A DNA stretch of 64,000 nucleotides from Saccharopolyspora gloriosae (GTDB lineage: Bacteria; Actinomycetota; Actinomycetes; Mycobacteriales; Pseudonocardiaceae). Where the stretch lies: NCBI RefSeq assembly GCF_014203325.1, contig NZ_JACHIV010000001.1:5581501-5645500 (forward strand), in the 5' to 3' direction. Every line of letters starts with the position of its first letter. Positions within the stretch are counted from its first letter, which is position 1. Shown one piece after another: positions 25,970 through 34,306 of this stretch. The notes beneath the pieces were generated by a model. The model worked only from the letters and a program-made list of their open reading frames with translations, was not told the origin of the DNA and made no database searches. Both the position numbers and the translations under genes were made by a program.

Positions 25970-26462
25970 GGGCACCTCCTCGGCGAGCCGGTGATCAACG
26001 ACCGTGGACCAGGCGACCCCGTGGAATTGTTCGTCACTCACGCTGCGCCCACCATCGCGCGACCCCACCGACGAGCTGATGGGGCCTCCAGGACACTCTC
26101 GACGGCCCGCCCGAAGGCGGATGCCGAGTGGTGCGTGACGGGGTCGCCGAACGGTTTGCTCCCGCTGGCGGTGGTCCCGGCCGCGCCCAACTTATCCGAA
26201 TCGCCCCGTCCGGCCATAATCCCGAGCCGCGGCGCCCGCTCGCGGACGAAGCCCGTCCGGAGGGGTTTTTCGTTGCGACGAAATAATCTTGGACACCTGC
26301 GGTGGCCACGGGGCGGAACCGCCCGCGTGGGAAACTTCACTACCGGTAACACCGCTACCCTGCTCACCGGGCCCTTTCGATCACGCTGAGTGATACGTGC
26401 TGTTGGTCGACGAAGGGCCGGGTTTCGACCGAGCACGACGGCGCTGGATGGAGAATGAGCGC
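25970..26462. promoter_or_regulatory. Divergent region between the Mrp operon and the Ser/Thr kinase gene
   Basis: About 490 bp without a supported gene. The AT-rich core has TTTCGT-tgcg-ACGAAA (26268-26283), a 6-bp-arm palindrome that could be an operator shared by mrpA and the kinase gene. Open frames across this stretch have no family resemblance. Confidence 0.45.
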
Positions 26463-28160
26463 GTGCCCACCACTGAGGAAGAGACCTCCGCAGGCGCGGA
26501 TCGGCTGATCGCCGACCGGTACCGGCTGGAACAGCGCATCGGCGGCGGCGCCATGGGCATCGTGTGGGCCGGCACCGATGAACTGCTGCGCAGGCCGGTC
26601 GCCGTGAAAGAGGTCCTGCTGCCCAAGGGCATGCCCGAGGGCGAGGCCGCCGAACTCCGCGAACGCGCCCTGCGGGAAGCGCGGGCCATCGCGCTGGTCA
26701 CCCATCCGAACGTGGTGACGCTCTACGACGTGGCCCGGCACGAGGGCGAACCGTTCGTCGTGATGGAGCTGGTGCCCTCGCAGAGCCTCGCGGCGGTGCT
26801 CAGCGAACACGGGGCGCTCGGCGACCCGCAGCTCGCGCTGGTCGCCGACGGCGTCGCCGCCGCGCTCGACGCCGCGCACCGGGCCGGGATCGTGCACCGG
26901 GACGTGAAACCCGGCAACGTGCTCATCGGCGACGACGGCCGGATCAAGCTCAGCGACTTCGGCATCTCGCGCAACGTCTCCGAGCACACCATCACCAGCA
27001 CCGGGATCATGCTGGGCACTCCCGCGTTCATCGCGCCCGAGATCGCGTCCGGGGAGGCCGTCACCGACGCCGCCGACCTGTGGGGCCTCGGCGCGACCCT
27101 GTTCGCCGCGTCCGAGGGCGCGGCGCCCTACGGCACCGACGACGATCCGCTGGCGACGATCACCTCCGTGGTGCGCGGCCCGGTGCCCGCCGCCCACCGG
27201 GTCGGCCCGATCGCGGAGATCATCGCGAGCCTGATGATCAAGGACCCGGCGCAGCGGATGTCGGCGCAGGAGGTGCGCAGGCAGGTGCAGGGCCTGCTGC
27301 CGCCGTCCGGTTCCCGCCCGTTCGAGATGCTGCTCGACCCGGACGCCCCGACGGTGCGGGTGCGCAAACCCGCGAGCACCGCGCGCAGCAGCACCGAAGC
27401 GCAGGCCGAGCAGGAGCCGGCGCAGCTGGCCGCCGACCCGGGGCCGTTGCCGTTCATGCTGACCGATCCGCCGCCCGCGCCGCGCAAGCGCTTCCGCTGG
27501 GCAGCGGTGGCGCTGGTGCTGGCGGCCGTCGTGCTGTTCGCCGGGTCCGCCGCCGGCGGATTCGCGGCGACCCGCGTGCTCGCCGGACGCGACGTGCTGC
27601 CGCAGCTCGACCGCCCCGCGCCCGTCAACCCCACCACGCCCCGGCTGGCCCGCTACGTCGACGAGGCCGACCGCACCGAGGACGGCCGCGGCTCCTTCGA
27701 GGTCACCGCACCGGAGGGCTGGTCGTCGTTCCGCGGCAGCCGCAACCAGCCCACCGAGAGCATGATCGTGTACCTGGTGTCGCCGGACGGGGCCTCCGAG
27801 GTCGCCGTCGAACGGTTCCAGGACTACTACGGCGACGGCTACACCTCGCAGGACTACGTCGACGTGCTCGAGCAGCGCTCCGCAGGCCAGCACGGCCGGT
27901 TCTCCTTGGAAGTGGACGAAGCGTCCGGCGCCGTCGAGAGCACCAGCGGGGAAGCGGACCGTCACCTGCGCTACACCAGCAGCCAGGGCGGACTGATCGG
28001 CCCGGCGTCGACGGCCGAAGGACGCGTCACCACCTCGCAGGTGATGCCGCGCGGCGGTGACCTGTGGGTGCTGCGCGTGACCAGCCCCGGTGATCGGCCC
28101 GCCGACAACGACGAACTGTTCACCACCGCGCTCAACAGCTTCCGGCTCACCGGGGCCTGA
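26463..28160 (+). CDS. Transmembrane serine/threonine protein kinase (PknB-like)
   Basis: A 565-residue receptor-type kinase. The glycine loop IGGGAMGIVW (about 26-35), catalytic lysine VAVKE (K49), HRDVKPGNV (D147), DFGIS (D165) and APE (191-193) are all intact, so the kinase should be active. A basic RKRFR stop-transfer is followed by one membrane span (about 346-366), and an extracellular domain of roughly 190 residues (from RVLAGRDVLP) with no PASTA repeats. GTG 26463 has GGAG 9 nt upstream; GTG 26397 or ATG 26448 are alternatives. It is divergent from the Mrp operon, so it may respond to envelope or ionic conditions; this is inference. Confidence 0.93.
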   Translation: MPTTEEETSAGADRLIADRYRLEQRIGGGAMGIVWAGTDELLRRPVAVKEVLLPKGMPEGEAAELRERALREARAIALVTHPNVVTLYDVARHEGEPFVVMELVPSQSLAAVLSEHGALGDPQLALVADGVAAALDAAHRAGIVHRDVKPGNVLIGDDGRIKLSDFGISRNVSEHTITSTGIMLGTPAFIAPEIASGEAVTDAADLWGLGATLFAASEGAAPYGTDDDPLATITSVVRGPVPAAHRVGPIAEIIASLMIKDPAQRMSAQEVRRQVQGLLPPSGSRPFEMLLDPDAPTVRVRKPASTARSSTEAQAEQEPAQLAADPGPLPFMLTDPPPAPRKRFRWAAVALVLAAVVLFAGSAAGGFAATRVLAGRDVLPQLDRPAPVNPTTPRLARYVDEADRTEDGRGSFEVTAPEGWSSFRGSRNQPTESMIVYLVSPDGASEVAVERFQDYYGDGYTSQDYVDVLEQRSAGQHGRFSLEVDEASGAVESTSGEADRHLRYTSSQGGLIGPASTAEGRVTTSQVMPRGGDLWVLRVTSPGDRPADNDELFTTALNSFRLTGA

Positions 28161-28233
28161 GCGCGGCGAGCGGTGCGGGAAAGACGGCGATCCCGGGTTG
28201 CTCCGGCCACCCACCCGGCGGCCGGGAGATGAC

Positions 28234-28239
28234 TACGCT
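28234..28239 (+). promoter_or_regulatory. Likely -10 box of a leaderless gene
   Basis: TACGCT lies 8 nt before the GTG start of the purine nucleoside phosphorylase gene, which has no ribosome site. Confidence 0.5.
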
Positions 28240-28247
28240 GGTCGATC

Positions 28248-29057
28248 GTGACGTCTTCTTCGACCTCTGATCCGTTCGCCACCGCCAGCGCCGCCGCGGC
28301 CGCTCTCGCCGAGAGCACCGGAGCGGCCCACCACGACCTGGCCGTCGTGCTGGGCTCCGGCTGGCGACCCGCAGCCGAAGAGATCGGCAGCCCCGGCGCC
28401 GAAGTGACCATGTCCGACCTGCCCGGTTTCGAACCGCCGAGCGCGAGCGGGCACAGCGGGCGGATCTGGTCGGTGCCCGTCGCGGGCAAGCAGGTGCTGG
28501 TGTTCCTGGGCCGCACCCACCTCTACGAGGGCAAGAGCATGGACTCGGTCGTGCACGGCGTGCGCACCGCGGTCGCCGCCGGATGCCGGACGGTGGTGCT
28601 CACCAACGCCGCCGGCGGCCTGCGCGAAGGCATGTCCGTGGGGCAGCCGGTGCTGATCAGCGACCACGTGAACCTCACCGCCCGCTCCCCGCTGGTCGGC
28701 CCGCACTTCGTGGACCTCACCGACCTGTACTCGCCGCGGCTGCGCGGGATCGCCCGCGAGATCGACGAGTCGCTGGAAGAAGGCGTGTACGCCGGGCTGC
28801 CCGGACCGCACTTCGAGACCCCGGCGGAGATCCGCATGCTGCGCGGCAACGGAGTGGACCTGGTCGGCATGTCGACCGTCGCGGAGGCCATCGCCGCGCG
28901 AGCCGCGGGCGCGGAGGTGTTCGGGCTGTCGCTGGTGACGAACCTGGCCGCCGGGTTGTCCGGTCAGCCGTTGAACCACCAGGAAGTGCTCGACGCCGGG
29001 CAGGAAGCAGCGGGCCGGATGGGCAAACTCCTCCACGCGTTGGTCGAACGGTCTTGA
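28248..29057 (+). CDS. punA: Purine-nucleoside phosphorylase (trimeric type)
   Basis: Phosphorolysis of inosine, guanosine and deoxy forms to free base and (deoxy)ribose 1-phosphate. The 269-residue length and motifs fit the trimeric class: VVLGSGW (phosphate loop, 33-39), GRTHLYEG (88-95), [29 protein letters not shown] and [14 protein letters not shown]. The GTG start has a TACGCT box 8 nt upstream and no ribosome site. The phosphohexomutase-type gene follows; its relative can act on the released pentose 1-phosphate. The stop codon is followed within 35 nt by a structured repeat. By gene order it is M. tuberculosis deoD (Rv3307). Confidence 0.95.
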   Translation: MTSSSTSDPFATASAAAAALAESTGAAHHDLAVVLGSGWRPAAEEIGSPGAEVTMSDLPGFEPPSASGHSGRIWSVPVAGKQVLVFLGRTHLYEGKSMDSVVHGVRTAVAAGCRTVVLTNAAGGLREGMSVGQPVLISDHVNLTARSPLVGPHFVDLTDLYSPRLRGIAREIDESLEEGVYAGLPGPHFETPAEIRMLRGNGVDLVGMSTVAEAIAARAAGAEVFGLSLVTNLAAGLSGQPLNHQEVLDAGQEAAGRMGKLLHALVERS

Positions 29058-29089
29058 GAGTGCCCGCCCGGTTGGTTTGGGCGTGTGGT

Positions 29090-29205
29090 CGGGTGGCGGA
29101 ACCTCAGTGCCTTCCTCGCTGCGGGATCTTTTTCCCGAGTGGCTCCGCCACGATGGAAAAAGCTGTCCTCGCGAGGAAGGCACTGAGAACCCGCGGGTGG
29201 TCGGC
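29090..29205 (+). repeat. 3'-end structured repeat, copy 3 (after the phosphorylase)
   Basis: Outer arms CTCAGTGCCTTCCTCGC (29103-29119) and 29171-29187 pair perfectly over 17 bp but differ from copies 1 and 2 in both arms at once. The inner stem is CTTTTTCCC (29128-29136) with TGGAAAAAG, one mismatch, capped by GTGGC-tcc-GCCAC. The small distal hairpin of other copies is missing; a different hairpin-rich stretch follows. Confidence 0.83.
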
Positions 29206-29219
29206 TCTTTGACGTGGGC

Positions 29220-29345
29220 TATGTGCTTCGCACATCCAGGCACGGCCTGCAGCCGCAAGGCAGGCGTGGCTTCGCCCGCCCAGAGCGCGGCTTCGCCGTA
29301 AAGCACGGCTTTGCCGCGGGGCTTTGCTTGGCGGGGTGGTGTTTT
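29220..29345. repeat. Run of short TTCG/TTT-loop hairpins
   Basis: Consecutive small hairpins: ATGTGC-ttc-GCACAT (29221-29235), GGC-ttc-GCC, CGGC-ttc-GCCG, CGGC-ttt-GCCG and related ones, packed into about 125 bp between the phosphorylase and the mutase gene. No coding potential that I trust. This is a separate repetitive pattern seen only here in the window. Confidence 0.6.
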
Positions 29346-29395
29346 GGAATCGCACTTGGGCCGGGTGGCCGGTCCCTATTGGAGGATGTGACGTC

Positions 29396-31066
29396 GTGGT
29401 CACCGGTCAGCATCTTGATCAGGGGTTGGTGGACGCCGCTCGGGACTGGGTCGACGGCGACGTCGACCCGGTGGCTCGGGGCGAGCTCACCGAACTGCTC
29501 GACGCCGCCTCCGCCGGGGACTCGGCGGCGGCCGACGAACTCGCCCAGCGCATGTCCGGCCTGCCGACCTTCGGCACGGCCGGCCTGCGCGGCACCGTGC
29601 GGGCCGGGGCGAACGGCATGAACCGGGCGGTCGTCGTGCGCACCACCGCCGGAGTCGCGCGCTGGCTGCTCGACCAGGGTCACCGGGGCGGGATCGTCGT
29701 GGTGGGCCGGGACGCGCGGCACGGATCGCGGGAGTTCGCCGAAGACACCGCCGGAGTGTTCGCGGCGGCCGGGTTCGACGTCCGCGTGCTGCCCGAGCCG
29801 CTGCCCACCCCGGTGCTCGCGCACGCGGCCCGCGCGCTCGACGCCGTCGCCGGAGTGCAGATCACCGCCTCGCACAACCCGCCGCAGGACAACGGCTACA
29901 AGCTGTACCTGACGGGCGGCACCCAGCTGATCGGCCCCGCCGACACCGAGATCGAACAGCACATCGCGCGCAGTCCCGCCGCGTCCGCCGTCCCCCGGGC
30001 ACGGACGTGGTCGGTGCACGAGCGGGCGCTCGCGGACTACCTGGCCCCGGTGGCGGCGCTGCCGCGCGGTACCGCGCGCACCCTGCGGGTGGCCGCGACC
30101 GCGCTGCACGGGGTCGGGGCGGGCCCCCTGCAACGTGCGCTGGAGGCGGCGGGCTTCACCGACGTGCACTGGGTGGCCGAGCAGTCCGCGCCGGACCCGG
30201 ACTTCCCCACTGTCGGCTTCCCGAACCCGGAGGAGCCGGGAGCCACCGACCTGCTGCTGGCGCTGGCCGCGGAGACCTCGGCGGACCTCGCGATCGCACT
30301 GGACCCGGACGCGGACCGCTGCGCGCTCGGCATCCGGGACCGGGACGGCTGGCGGATGCTGCGCGGCGACGAGACCGGCGTGCTGCTGGGCGAGCACGTC
30401 CTGTCGACGCTGGACCGCTCGGCCGCCCCGGATCCGCTGGTCGCGACCACGATCGTCTCGGCGACCATGCTGCGCTCGATCGCGGACCGCCACGGCGTGC
30501 GCTTCGACGAAACGCTCACCGGCTTCAAGTGGCTGGTCCGCTCCGGCGACGGCAGCGGAACGGGGCTGGTCTACGCCTACGAGGAAGCGCTGGGGCACTG
30601 CGTCGACCCGGAGCGGGTCCGGGACAAGGACGGCATCTCGGCGGCGGTCCTTGCCTGCGACCTGGCGGCGACGCTCAAGGCGCGTGGACGCGGCCTGCCG
30701 GACCTGCTCGACGAGCTCTCCACCGAGCACGGCGTGCACCGCACCGGGCAGGTGTCGGTGCGCGTCACCGACCTCGACGTGATCGCGGAGACGATGCGGC
30801 GGCTGCGCGCCGACCCGCCGACCGCGCTGATCGGGACCGAGGTGTCGGTCCAGGACCTGCTGCCGGACACTGACGCGCTGCTGATCACCGGCGCCGGTGG
30901 GCTGCGCCTGGTGGTGCGCCCTTCGGGCACCGAACCGAAGCTCAAGTGCTACTTCCAGGTCGTGGAAGCCGCCGAACCCGACCTGGCGACCGCCGAGCAG
31001 CGCGCGGACGAACGGCTGGCGCTGCTGCACGCCGCGGTCTCGGTCCTCGTCCGCCCGGACGCCTGA
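29396..31066 (+). CDS. Phosphohexomutase family enzyme (phosphomannomutase/phosphoglucomutase)
   Basis: A 556-residue alpha-D-phosphohexomutase. The phosphoserine loop is VQITASHNPPQDNGYKLY (S159), the metal-binding loop is ALDPDADRCA (D303, D305, D307), and the C-terminal phosphate loop is RPSGTEPKLKCYF. In M. tuberculosis the equivalent gene next to deoD is pmmB (Rv3308). Its place after the purine phosphorylase suggests that it isomerises ribose or deoxyribose 1-phosphate to the 5-phosphates, as some members do; sequence alone does not prove this. GTG 29396 is preceded by GGAGGATG about 10 nt upstream; no better start is in frame. Confidence 0.92.
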   Translation: MVTGQHLDQGLVDAARDWVDGDVDPVARGELTELLDAASAGDSAAADELAQRMSGLPTFGTAGLRGTVRAGANGMNRAVVVRTTAGVARWLLDQGHRGGIVVVGRDARHGSREFAEDTAGVFAAAGFDVRVLPEPLPTPVLAHAARALDAVAGVQITASHNPPQDNGYKLYLTGGTQLIGPADTEIEQHIARSPAASAVPRARTWSVHERALADYLAPVAALPRGTARTLRVAATALHGVGAGPLQRALEAAGFTDVHWVAEQSAPDPDFPTVGFPNPEEPGATDLLLALAAETSADLAIALDPDADRCALGIRDRDGWRMLRGDETGVLLGEHVLSTLDRSAAPDPLVATTIVSATMLRSIADRHGVRFDETLTGFKWLVRSGDGSGTGLVYAYEEALGHCVDPERVRDKDGISAAVLACDLAATLKARGRGLPDLLDELSTEHGVHRTGQVSVRVTDLDVIAETMRRLRADPPTALIGTEVSVQDLLPDTDALLITGAGGLRLVVRPSGTEPKLKCYFQVVEAAEPDLATAEQRADERLALLHAAVSVLVRPDA

Positions 31067-31121
31067 GCCGGGACGCACGCCCCCGTCCCCCTTGCCGCCT
31101 CGAGAACAGCGGAGTCGCCCG

Positions 31122-31574
31122 ATGCCCAGGTTGCTGATCGTCCACCACACCCCGTCACCGGGGATGCAAGCCATGTTCGAGCAGGTCGTCGCCGGGGCGA
31201 CGACCGACGAGATCGAAGGCGTCGAGGTGGTCCGCAAGGCCGCGCTGGCGGCGACCGCCTCCGACGTCCTGGACGCGGACGGTTACCTGCTGGGAACCCC
31301 GGCGAACCTCGGCTACATCAGCGGAGCCCTGAAGCACTTCTTCGACACCGTCTACTACCCGTGCCTGGACTCGACCGCGGGTCGCCCGTTCGCGTGCTAC
31401 GTGCACGGGAACGAAGGCACCGAAGGTGCTGTGCGCGCCATCACGACGATCACCACGGGACTGTCCTGGCGGCAGGTCGCCGAGCCGCTGTGCTTGTCCG
31501 GCCAGCCCGACTCGGCGGGCCTGTCCGCGTGCTGGGAACTGGGCGCGACGGTCGCCGCGGGGCTCGCGCCCTGA
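31122..31574 (+). CDS. Flavodoxin-like / NADPH-dependent FMN reductase family protein
   Basis: A 150-residue flavodoxin-fold protein. It begins MPRLLIVHHTPSPGMQAMFE, with the phosphate-binding loop HHTPSPGM, followed by ADGYLLGTPANLGYISGALK (flavin-contacting) and FFDTVYYPCLDSTAGRPFAC. Probable FMN-dependent redox activity, partner unknown. It lies 55 bp after the mutase gene; GGAG is 7 nt before the ATG, so it may be the third gene of the punA-mutase transcript. Confidence 0.82.
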   Translation: MPRLLIVHHTPSPGMQAMFEQVVAGATTDEIEGVEVVRKAALAATASDVLDADGYLLGTPANLGYISGALKHFFDTVYYPCLDSTAGRPFACYVHGNEGTEGAVRAITTITTGLSWRQVAEPLCLSGQPDSAGLSACWELGATVAAGLAP

Positions 31575-31953
31575 CGTTCGGACGCCGCATTTCCGATCTT
31601 GCGCCCGGCCATCGGGACTCCCGTGCGATCTCCGCTCGAACGAGGGCGCGCGCGTGGATTTTCCCACAGCAAAGCCGAAACCGCCCCTGTTGATCTTGAT
31701 CGAAGATCACCCGGTAAGGTGATCAAGGCCGTCGGGACGCGCACCCGCGCGGCGAACGGGACGCCCTGGATGACGGCCCGCCTTCCCTCAACTGTCGTGT
31801 CGAGTTCAGGGCGTCCCCCTCGAAGCGAACCCCGGGCCCGAGCAAGCCGGCGCCGCCGCGCCCGCTGCTCCCGCGAAACCTGCCCTGACGCGGGACAACC
31901 GCTCACCATACCGACATTCGACCAGGTCACCGGCTACGCGTTACCCTTTCACG
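31575..31953. promoter_or_regulatory. Intergenic region with a compound palindrome
   Basis: About 380 bp without a supported gene. GATCACC-cggtaa-GGTGATC (31705-31724) is a perfect inverted repeat, and an overlapping pair CTTGATC (31695-31701) / GATCAAG (31721-31727) gives an alternative pairing. TACCCT (31942-31947), 6 nt before the GTG at 31954, looks like the -10 box of the next, leaderless gene. Confidence 0.45.
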
Positions 31954-32292
31954 GTGAGTGAGGAAACGATCGAACTCGAACTCGACGACTCCGGCGTCTC
32001 CGTTGATCTTCCGAAGCCCGCCCACCCGCGGGACCAGGTCCACGGAGTGCCTTACCGGCCGGTCGAGTTCCGCGACGACGATCTGCCGACCGCATTGGAA
32101 CGGTCCGCCCGCTGGCTGCGCGAAGCACAGTCCTGGTTGGGCGAGCCCGTAGATGTCATCGCAGTCCACCTGGACTACGACGACCGCAAAGGTGCGCCGT
32201 ACTACGAATTGAAGTTGCTCTGCAACGAAGAAGACCTGGCCGGCGCACCACTCGCCCTCCGCAAGCATGAAACGGATCACGTCGAAGACTGA
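31954..32292 (+). CDS. Conserved hypothetical protein, acidic
   Basis: A 112-residue acidic cytosolic protein with no signal or membrane segment. Notable segments are QVHGVPYRPVEFRDDDLPTA, ARWLREAQSWLGEPVDVIAV and YDDRKGAPYYELKLLCNEED. The pattern of a short beta-rich C-terminal half after one amphipathic helix is coherent, but I do not recognise a family. The GTG start is supported by a TACCCT box 6 nt upstream. It converges with the GT2 gene (61 bp between stops). Confidence 0.75.
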   Translation: MSEETIELELDDSGVSVDLPKPAHPRDQVHGVPYRPVEFRDDDLPTALERSARWLREAQSWLGEPVDVIAVHLDYDDRKGAPYYELKLLCNEEDLAGAPLALRKHETDHVED

Positions 32293-32353
32293 TCGCTGAC
32301 GTCATCCGCCCACCGTGTGGCCCGTTCCTCCGGGAGCGGGCCACACTCCGGGG

Positions 32354-33523
32354 TCAGCTCCCGCTGCGGCGCCCCTTCCAGGACACGGTTCCCCGCAGCA
32401 CGCGGACCGCGCCGTCGAGCAGCACACCGCCGAACAGCGCTCCGGTGAACGGGGCCAGCGGCGCCAGCTTCGGCTCGGCCCGCATGTAGCGCGCGGTGTG
32501 CGCGTGCGCGACGCCCTGCGCCGTCCAGCCGAGCGCGCCGAGCGCCGCCAGCAGCGGCCGGCGGCGGCGAACCCCGACGGCGACCGCGGCGGGCGCCGCC
32601 AGCGACAGCGCGATCTGCCCCAGCCCGCCGCCCAGCAGCACCGGCACCGACTGCCGGGTGCCCGCCACGAAGCTCTTCCGGAACGACGCCCAGCCCTGCG
32701 AGAACGGGTCCATGCCGGTGGTCGTCACGTGATCGAGCCCGTCCACCATGCGGGTCACGCCACCGTGGTCGCGCACCGACGTGGCGATCGCGATGTCCTC
32801 GTTGCGCAGCGCGGCCAGCGAACTCCAGCCGCCGATCTTCTCGTAGTGCGAACGGCGCAGCAGGATGCAGTGCCCGATCGCGAACGCCTTGCTGCCGCGA
32901 CCGTCCGGGGCGGCGTTCTCCCCGATCATCTGCAGTCCCGGCGGCATCAGCAGCGGCCAGGCCGCCGAGCGGTCGGCCGGGGGCCCGCCGGGCGTGGAGA
33001 CGAGGTCGGCGTCGACCGCGTCGGCCGTGGCCAGCAGCCGCGACAGCAGGTCGGGGGCGAGCACCGTGTCCGCGTCGACGAACAACAGCCACTCCCCCGC
33101 TCCCGGCGGCCCGGCGGCTTCGACGCCGACGTGCATCGCGTGCACCTTGCCCGCCCAGCCGGGCGGCGGACCGTCGACCCGCACGACCCGCACCCGATCG
33201 TCGACCGCCGCGTGGGCGCGGGCGATGTCGCCGGTGCCGTCGGTGGAGCCGTCGTCGACCAGCACCACGCGCAGCGCGGACGGGTCGCCGTCTCCGTAGG
33301 TCTGGGAGCGGATGCCGCGCAGGCAGTCGTCGAGGACGGCGGCCTCGTTGCGCGCGGGGACGACGACGGTGACCGCGGCCGGGATGACGCTGCGGGGCGG
33401 AGCCTCGTGCAGCGGTACGAGCGATCGGACCTGGCGCACCGTGCGGAGGCTGCGATAGCTCGCCCCCGCGACCGCGCCACCGAGTAGAGCGGTCACGACG
33501 GCGGTTCTACGTGGAGCCACCAC
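32354..33523 (-). CDS. Family 2 glycosyltransferase, membrane-associated (HpnB/CrtQ-like)
   Basis: About 389 residues. A short N-terminal hydrophobic helix is followed by a GT-A domain: VTVVVPARNEAAVLDDCL, VVLVDDGSTDGTGDIA, GPPPGWAGKVHAMHVG and the metal-binding LLFVDADTVLAP. NEDIAIATSVRDHGG is the acceptor/catalytic region. Two or three hydrophobic helices close the protein. This arrangement resembles hopanoid (HpnB) and carotenoid (CrtQ) glycosyltransferases, acting on a lipid acceptor at the membrane; the acceptor is not known. Start GTG 33523 is a best guess; it could extend to 33574. Confidence 0.86.
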   Translation of the reverse strand: MVAPRRTAVVTALLGGAVAGASYRSLRTVRQVRSLVPLHEAPPRSVIPAAVTVVVPARNEAAVLDDCLRGIRSQTYGDGDPSALRVVLVDDGSTDGTGDIARAHAAVDDRVRVVRVDGPPPGWAGKVHAMHVGVEAAGPPGAGEWLLFVDADTVLAPDLLSRLLATADAVDADLVSTPGGPPADRSAAWPLLMPPGLQMIGENAAPDGRGSKAFAIGHCILLRRSHYEKIGGWSSLAALRNEDIAIATSVRDHGGVTRMVDGLDHVTTTGMDPFSQGWASFRKSFVAGTRQSVPVLLGGGLGQIALSLAAPAAVAVGVRRRRPLLAALGALGWTAQGVAHAHTARYMRAEPKLAPLAPFTGALFGGVLLDGAVRVLRGTVSWKGRRSGS

Positions 33524-33629
33524 CCCAGCCTGCCACGAAACGGGCGAAACACCTGAGATCGCCCACGCGAACACCTCGGGAACTTCACGAGTCCGGCCGC
33601 GGTCGACGTTCCCGCGCCGACGGCGGGGT

Positions 33630-34010
33630 TCAGCCCTTGGGCTTGGCGGAACGTTCCAGGAAGTCCGCGACCTCGGCGATCTCCCGCCGGTCCCGGCCGA
33701 CTTCGCGGACCAGGGTGAGCGCTTCGTCCTCGTCGGCCTCGATCCACCAGCCGTTGACGTCGCACATGGCGACCGCGGCGATCCAGCCGAGGCGCCAGTT
33801 GCCCTCCAGCAGCGGCCGGGTGCGCACCAGGGAGTCCAGCAGGGCGGCCGCTTTCAGCCACAACGTCTCGTAGGCGGGCACTCCGAGCACCTCGGCGCGC
33901 GGCCGGTACGCGGCCGAATCGAGCAGGCCGCTGTCCCGCACGACCAGGTCACCTCGCGTGACGGCGGTCGCGAGCAGCAGCAGATCGGAAGCGTCGAGGT
34001 ATACGAGCAC
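33630..34010 (-). CDS. Doc-like (Fic-fold) toxin with altered active-site motif
   Basis: A 126-residue protein aligned over its length with actinobacterial death-on-curing toxins: YLDASDLLLLA, VRDSGLLDSAAYRPRAEVLG, and AYETLWLKAAALLDSLVRTR. In active members the catalytic motif is HxFx(D/N)xNK(R); here it reads RPLLEGNWR (65-73), so the histidine is arginine, the acidic residue is glutamate and the lysine is tryptophan. Asn71 and Arg73 remain. The toxin may be inactive or chemically different. It follows the RHH antitoxin gene by 14 bp. Confidence 0.83.
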   Translation of the reverse strand: MLVYLDASDLLLLATAVTRGDLVVRDSGLLDSAAYRPRAEVLGVPAYETLWLKAAALLDSLVRTRPLLEGNWRLGWIAAVAMCDVNGWWIEADEDEALTLVREVGRDRREIAEVADFLERSAKPKG

Positions 34011-34024
34011 CGATCAATAATCGA

Positions 34025-34231
34025 TCATGCGGGTCCGAGTTTGTCCAGCAATCCCCGGTAATGCGGCAGCACCCGCTGCATCACCTCGCCGAGCTGCTGG
34101 TCCTTGCACTGCCGGGCCCACCGTTCGGCGAGCGCGGAGCGCACGATCTCCTGCTTCGAGCGACCTTCGGCGGCGGCGAGCTCCGCCAGCCGATCGCTCT
34201 CCTCGTCGGTCAGCCGCAGTGTCATCGCCAT
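34025..34231 (-). CDS. Ribbon-helix-helix antitoxin
   Basis: A 68-residue protein opening with MAMTLRLTDEESDRLAELAA, a beta strand plus helix, then GRSKQEIVRSALAERWARQ, the second helix of an RHH fold. The C-terminal 20 residues probably neutralise the toxin. It is the first gene of the toxin-antitoxin pair. ATG 34231 (or 34225) follows directly on the palindrome at 34240-34258, which the protein very likely binds to control its own operon. Confidence 0.82.
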   Translation of the reverse strand: MAMTLRLTDEESDRLAELAAAEGRSKQEIVRSALAERWARQCKDQQLGEVMQRVLPHYRGLLDKLGPA

Positions 34232-34239
34232 GGCCCGGA

Positions 34240-34258
34240 TGGTATCTCGCTGATACCA
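34240..34258. promoter_or_regulatory. Operator candidate of the toxin-antitoxin operon
   Basis: TGGTATCTCGCTGATACCA has perfect 7-bp arms around a 5-nt spacer, 8 bp before the antitoxin start codon. RHH antitoxins bind such inverted repeats. Confidence 0.7.
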
Positions 34259-34306
34259 CCCGGACCAAGGTGTCGTTCTGCCTCTTTTCCCAGCGTGGGA
34301 GTGGTG

